Assembly: GCA_002869425.1 (NCBI GenBank)
Contig: PKSZ01000485.1
Location: forward strand, 1 to 9,646
Source of the DNA: Marinilabiliales bacterium
Lineage (GTDB): Bacteria; Bacteroidota; Bacteroidia; Bacteroidales; BM523
DNA length: 9,646 nucleotides
Reading direction: 5' to 3'
Below are positions 8,448 to 9,646 of this stretch, in pieces. A program made the translations under genes and the position numbers. The stretch's first letter is position 1. Each line of letters starts with the position of its first letter. The notes under the pieces were generated by a model. It made no database searches and had not been told where the DNA came from. It was given only the letters and a program-made list of their open reading frames with translations.

Positions 8448-8483
8448 ATTCTGGTACTATCTGTGTAGAGTGAAAATAGCAGG

Positions 8484-8514
8484 AACACAAACCCAATTAT
8501 TGTGTTTGTTTTAA
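8484..8514 (+). terminator. Weak hairpin terminator after the giant adhesin gene
   Basis: A 7-base-pair stem (AACACAA 8484-8490 with TTGTGTT 8500-8506) closes a 9-base loop and is followed by the T-rich tail TGTTTTAAA. It lies about 40 bases after the stop at 8447. The stem is AT-rich and so weak, but position and tail fit rho-independent termination. Confidence 0.45.
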
Positions 8515-8531
8515 ATATCTGTTAATAAGCA

Positions 8532-8575
8532 TCAAAAGGAGCAACTTATCTTATGATTATGGTAGCTCCTTTTGA
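8532..8575. terminator. Eleven-base-pair hairpin, possible bidirectional terminator
   Basis: TCAAAAGGAGC (8532-8542) pairs perfectly with GCTCCTTTTGA (8565-8575). The A-tract/GGAGC/loop/GCTCC/T-tract layout is the usual form of Bacteroidota intrinsic terminators and works on either strand. The loop is long (22 bases), though its ends can pair further. It contains the only possible ATG codons of the small ORF that follows. Confidence 0.5.
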
Positions 8576-8756
8576 AAAATTTTCTAAGGTTATTATTGAT
8601 CATTCAGAGCTAATAGAAAAACTACTAACAGCAACAGATAAATACTACAGGCAAACAGATAAGGAGTTAAGCGAATATTGTGATCCTATTTTTCATGATG
8701 ATGCGGAAATTGAAAAGTATTGTAAGTTAAAGAAGATACCTAATAATACTGATTAA
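8553..8756 (+). CDS. Hypothetical small protein (67 residues, doubtful)
   Basis: I do not recognise this ORF. It would encode a hydrophilic, probably helical protein with no signal peptide or membrane segment: MIMVAPFEKF at the start, a Glu/Lys/Asp-rich middle and two Cys residues (in EYCDP and KYCKL). Two ATGs are possible, at 8553 and 8559, and there is no later start. Both lie in the loop of the 8532-8575 hairpin, which is odd for a gene start: either the hairpin controls its translation or the ORF is spurious or a remnant. The codon choice resembles that of neighbouring genes. No promoter of the Bacteroidota type was found in front. It lies between the adhesin gene and insertion-sequence debris, so it may be a broken gene fragment. 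Confidence 0.3.
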   Translation: MIMVAPFEKFSKVIIDHSELIEKLLTATDKYYRQTDKELSEYCDPIFHDDAEIEKYCKLKKIPNNTD

Positions 8757-8802
8757 TTAATCTTTAGGAATAGGGATTACATGTTTTTCTTCTTCTGGAA
8801 TC

Positions 8803-8825
8803 ATAGGACTTTTGTGTAGTCCTAT
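8803..8825. terminator. Eight-base-pair hairpin between small ORF and IS remnant
   Basis: ATAGGACT (8803-8810) pairs with AGTCCTAT (8818-8825) around the loop TTTGTGT. It lies about 50 bases after the stop of the small ORF. There is no strong T-run on either side, so calling it a terminator is only a guess. Confidence 0.3.
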
Positions 8826-8850
8826 TAATATTTGCTCCTGTTTTCTGCAC

Positions 8851-8919
8851 TTTTTCGGGACACCTCCATAACATATTGATATTCAGCGATTGTTTTTTAA
8901 ATTTGGGTGTCCCAAAAAA
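8851..8919. repeat. Imperfect 14-base inverted repeat at the IS edge
   Basis: TTTTTCGGGACACC (8851-8864) and GGTGTCCCAAAAAA (8906-8919) are inverted copies with one mismatch, 41 bases apart. The right arm sits directly in front of the transposase start, where a left terminal repeat is expected. The left arm then has the orientation of a right terminal repeat, as if two element ends faced each other. Confidence 0.6.
8876..8905 (+). promoter_or_regulatory. Possible Bacteroidota-type promoter reading into the transposase remnant
   Basis: TTG (8876-8878) is followed after 19 bases by TAAATTTG (8898-8905), a perfect TAnnTTTG -7 element. The transposase ATG is 20 bases further on. In AT-rich DNA such matches also arise by chance. 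Confidence 0.4.
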
Positions 8920-9027
8920 TTTGTCATGTTCATCCGAAAAAAGCCGAATAGCTCTGGAAGCGTTTCAGTACAGTTAATACAAAAGATCAGAGGTCGCTAT
9001 AAAGTTGTAAAAACCATTGGATGCGCC
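8905..9027 (+). mobile_element. Remnant of an IS1634-type insertion sequence (left end)
   Basis: The segment consists of a likely left terminal repeat (GGGTGTCCCAAAAAA) followed by the first 34 codons of a transposase. A full element of this kind would run for well over a kilobase, so nearly all of it is missing. No matching right terminal repeat is seen in the remaining sequence to the right. Family assignment rests on the N-terminal protein motif only. Confidence 0.55.
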
Positions 9028-9081
9028 ACACTATCCTGTTTTCCGAACTATTTTAGCGCTCAATTTTTAAGCATCAAATAA
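8926..9081 (+). pseudogene. Truncated IS1634-family transposase, N-terminal fragment
   Basis: From the ATG at 8926 the frame reads MFIRKKPNSSGSVSVQLIQK and then IRGRYKVVKTIG, which closely follows the opening of IS1634-type (IS4 superfamily, DDE) transposases of Bacteroidota ('MFIRKK.NKSGS.SVQ.I.K..GKYKVVKTIGSS'). Homology stops at about residue 34 (position 9027). Instead of the usual charged 'EIE.L' helix, the frame runs through an unrelated 17-residue tail to TAA at 9079-9081. The DDE catalytic core is absent, so the fragment cannot be an active transposase. The frame is open further upstream (to 8890), but the inverted repeat there makes 8926 the natural start. An internal deletion or a secondary rearrangement probably removed the rest of the element. 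Confidence 0.65.
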
Positions 9082-9345
9082 TCAGTGACATAGTACTTTT
9101 GTTTTTGGAGTTTAGGGAGTGTTTTACAACTCTGCAAACATCTCTCCTACAATATATTGTGCAGGGTAAGAAAACGTTTCCAACGGATAGGCAACGAGTC
9201 TTACACAGTATTTTTGCAATGAAAGAAAGAACCAGAATGCGTTAACATTCACTACATTGCAAATGTATAAAACTGGCAAGAATATTACAAGAAGTTCTAT
9301 GTAAAAAAATATTGCAATATTCACTGTAATGAAGATATAATATAA
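9082..9345. other. Stretch without a convincing gene between IS remnant and ATPase gene
   Basis: About 260 bases of AT-rich DNA. A leftward open frame of 83 codons (9124-9375) exists, but it would encode an unconvincing hydrophobic, aromatic-rich peptide that overlaps the ATPase promoter, so it is not called. The only structure noted is a 14-base palindrome at 9308-9321. Part of this DNA may be degenerate IS sequence, but I cannot recognise it. Confidence 0.5.
9308..9321. promoter_or_regulatory. Perfect 14-base palindrome upstream of the ATPase promoter
   Basis: AATATTGCAATATT is its own reverse complement. Its right end is 24 bases before the -7 element at 9346, next to where the -33 element should be, a position suited to a repressor or activator dimer. 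It could also be chance in AT-rich DNA. Confidence 0.3.
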
Positions 9346-9353
9346 TATATTTG
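9324..9353 (+). promoter_or_regulatory. Probable promoter of the ATPase gene
   Basis: TATATTTG (9346-9353) is a perfect Bacteroidota -7 element (TAnnTTTG). The -33 element is weak: CTG at 9324-9326, 19 bases before it. Transcription would start near 9360, about 20 bases before the ATG at 9381. Confidence 0.45.
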
Positions 9354-9380
9354 CAGTACGATAACAATAATTCATGTTAT

Positions 9381-9646
9381 ATGATAAGCAGAATTCTGGT
9401 TGAAAAGGTTGCTGACAAGCTGTTTTCAGGTAAGGTTATAATAATACTTGGTGCAAGGCAGACAGGGAAAAGTACATTGATGCGTATTATCCAAAAGCAA
9501 GTGGATAAAAAAACACTGTACCTCGATTGTGATGATCCTCAAACAAGGGCCATACTGCAGAACCAATCTACTACTAATTTGAAAAGATTGGTTAGTGACA
9601 ATGAAATCGTATTTATTGACGAAGCTCAGCGTGTTGAAAATATTGG
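9381..9646 (+). CDS. AAA_14-type ATP-binding protein, 5' part (runs off the window)
   Basis: The frame from the ATG at 9381 stays open for 88 codons to the window edge. The protein begins MISRILVEKVADKLFSGKV, followed by a Walker A loop GARQTGKST (residues 24-32) and, about 50 residues later, a Walker B motif IVFIDEAQRV. That spacing and the DEAQ signature identify the AAA_14 family (PF13173), whose members usually run to about 380-400 residues and end in a DUF4143 domain. These ATPases are very common in Bacteroidota and archaea, often in many copies; their cellular role is not established. There is no signal peptide, so it is cytoplasmic. A good -7 element lies just upstream, so it is probably transcribed on its own and is unrelated to the T9SS genes. 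Confidence 0.88.
   Translation, partial: MISRILVEKVADKLFSGKVIIILGARQTGKSTLMRIIQKQVDKKTLYLDCDDPQTRAILQNQSTTNLKRLVSDNEIVFIDEAQRVENI

Noticed and set aside
8757..8882. Leftward open frame ending SPMIPEEEKHVIPIPKD, convergent with the small ORF
   Set aside because: The ending looks protein-like, but the only ATG is 15 codons from the stop and the frame crosses the inverted repeat; it could at most be a gene remnant.
9124..9375. Leftward 83-codon ORF
   Set aside because: Hydrophobic, aromatic-rich sequence without recognisable family features; it overlaps the promoter of the ATPase gene and looks like a chance frame in AT-rich DNA.

Overview
The window looks like chromosomal DNA of a Bacteroidota species with a type IX secretion system (T9SS) and a gliding/adhesion-type surface proteome. 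The evidence is AT-rich coding sequence, start regions without Shine-Dalgarno sequences, promoters of the TTTG-N19-TAnnTTTG kind, a PorP/SprF-family protein, and both kinds of T9SS C-terminal sorting domain (type A and type B). The sequence does not fix the genus.

Left part (1-3823, all leftward): a tight three-gene cassette, read from right to left. First comes a small SprB-repeat protein with a type B (CHU_C, gliding-motility-associated) sorting domain, then a PorP/SprF-family outer-membrane protein, then a PD40 beta-propeller protein with a SPOR-like C-terminus. Spacings are 16 and 12 bases. Such sets are understood as a surface cargo with its dedicated membrane partner and a periplasmic, peptidoglycan-facing helper. 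The last gene appears to lose its normal C-terminus about 117 bases from the window edge, where the DNA turns GC-rich (about 50%).

Middle (3824-8447, rightward): after a divergent intergenic region with a good Bacteroidota promoter lies a very large secreted protein. It has a signal peptide, a parallel beta-helix, a CARDB-like domain, a MAM/jelly-roll-like domain, an Ig-like domain, nine consecutive repeats of exactly 51 residues, a PKD-like domain and a type A T9SS sorting domain. One in-frame TAA in the eighth repeat separates the first 1208 residues from the sorting domain. The coding frame is intact on both sides, so this is a nonsense-interrupted gene or a sequence error.

Right part (8448-9646): two terminator-like hairpins, a doubtful 67-residue ORF, hairpin and inverted-repeat DNA, the truncated start of an IS1634-type transposase, about 300 bases with no convincing gene, and finally the 5' end of an AAA_14-type ATPase gene that runs off the window.

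The main theme is two divergently transcribed T9SS cargo loci, type B leftward with its own PorP/SprF partner and type A rightward, both flanked by signs of mobile DNA and both carrying a lesion (a lost C-terminus and an internal stop).
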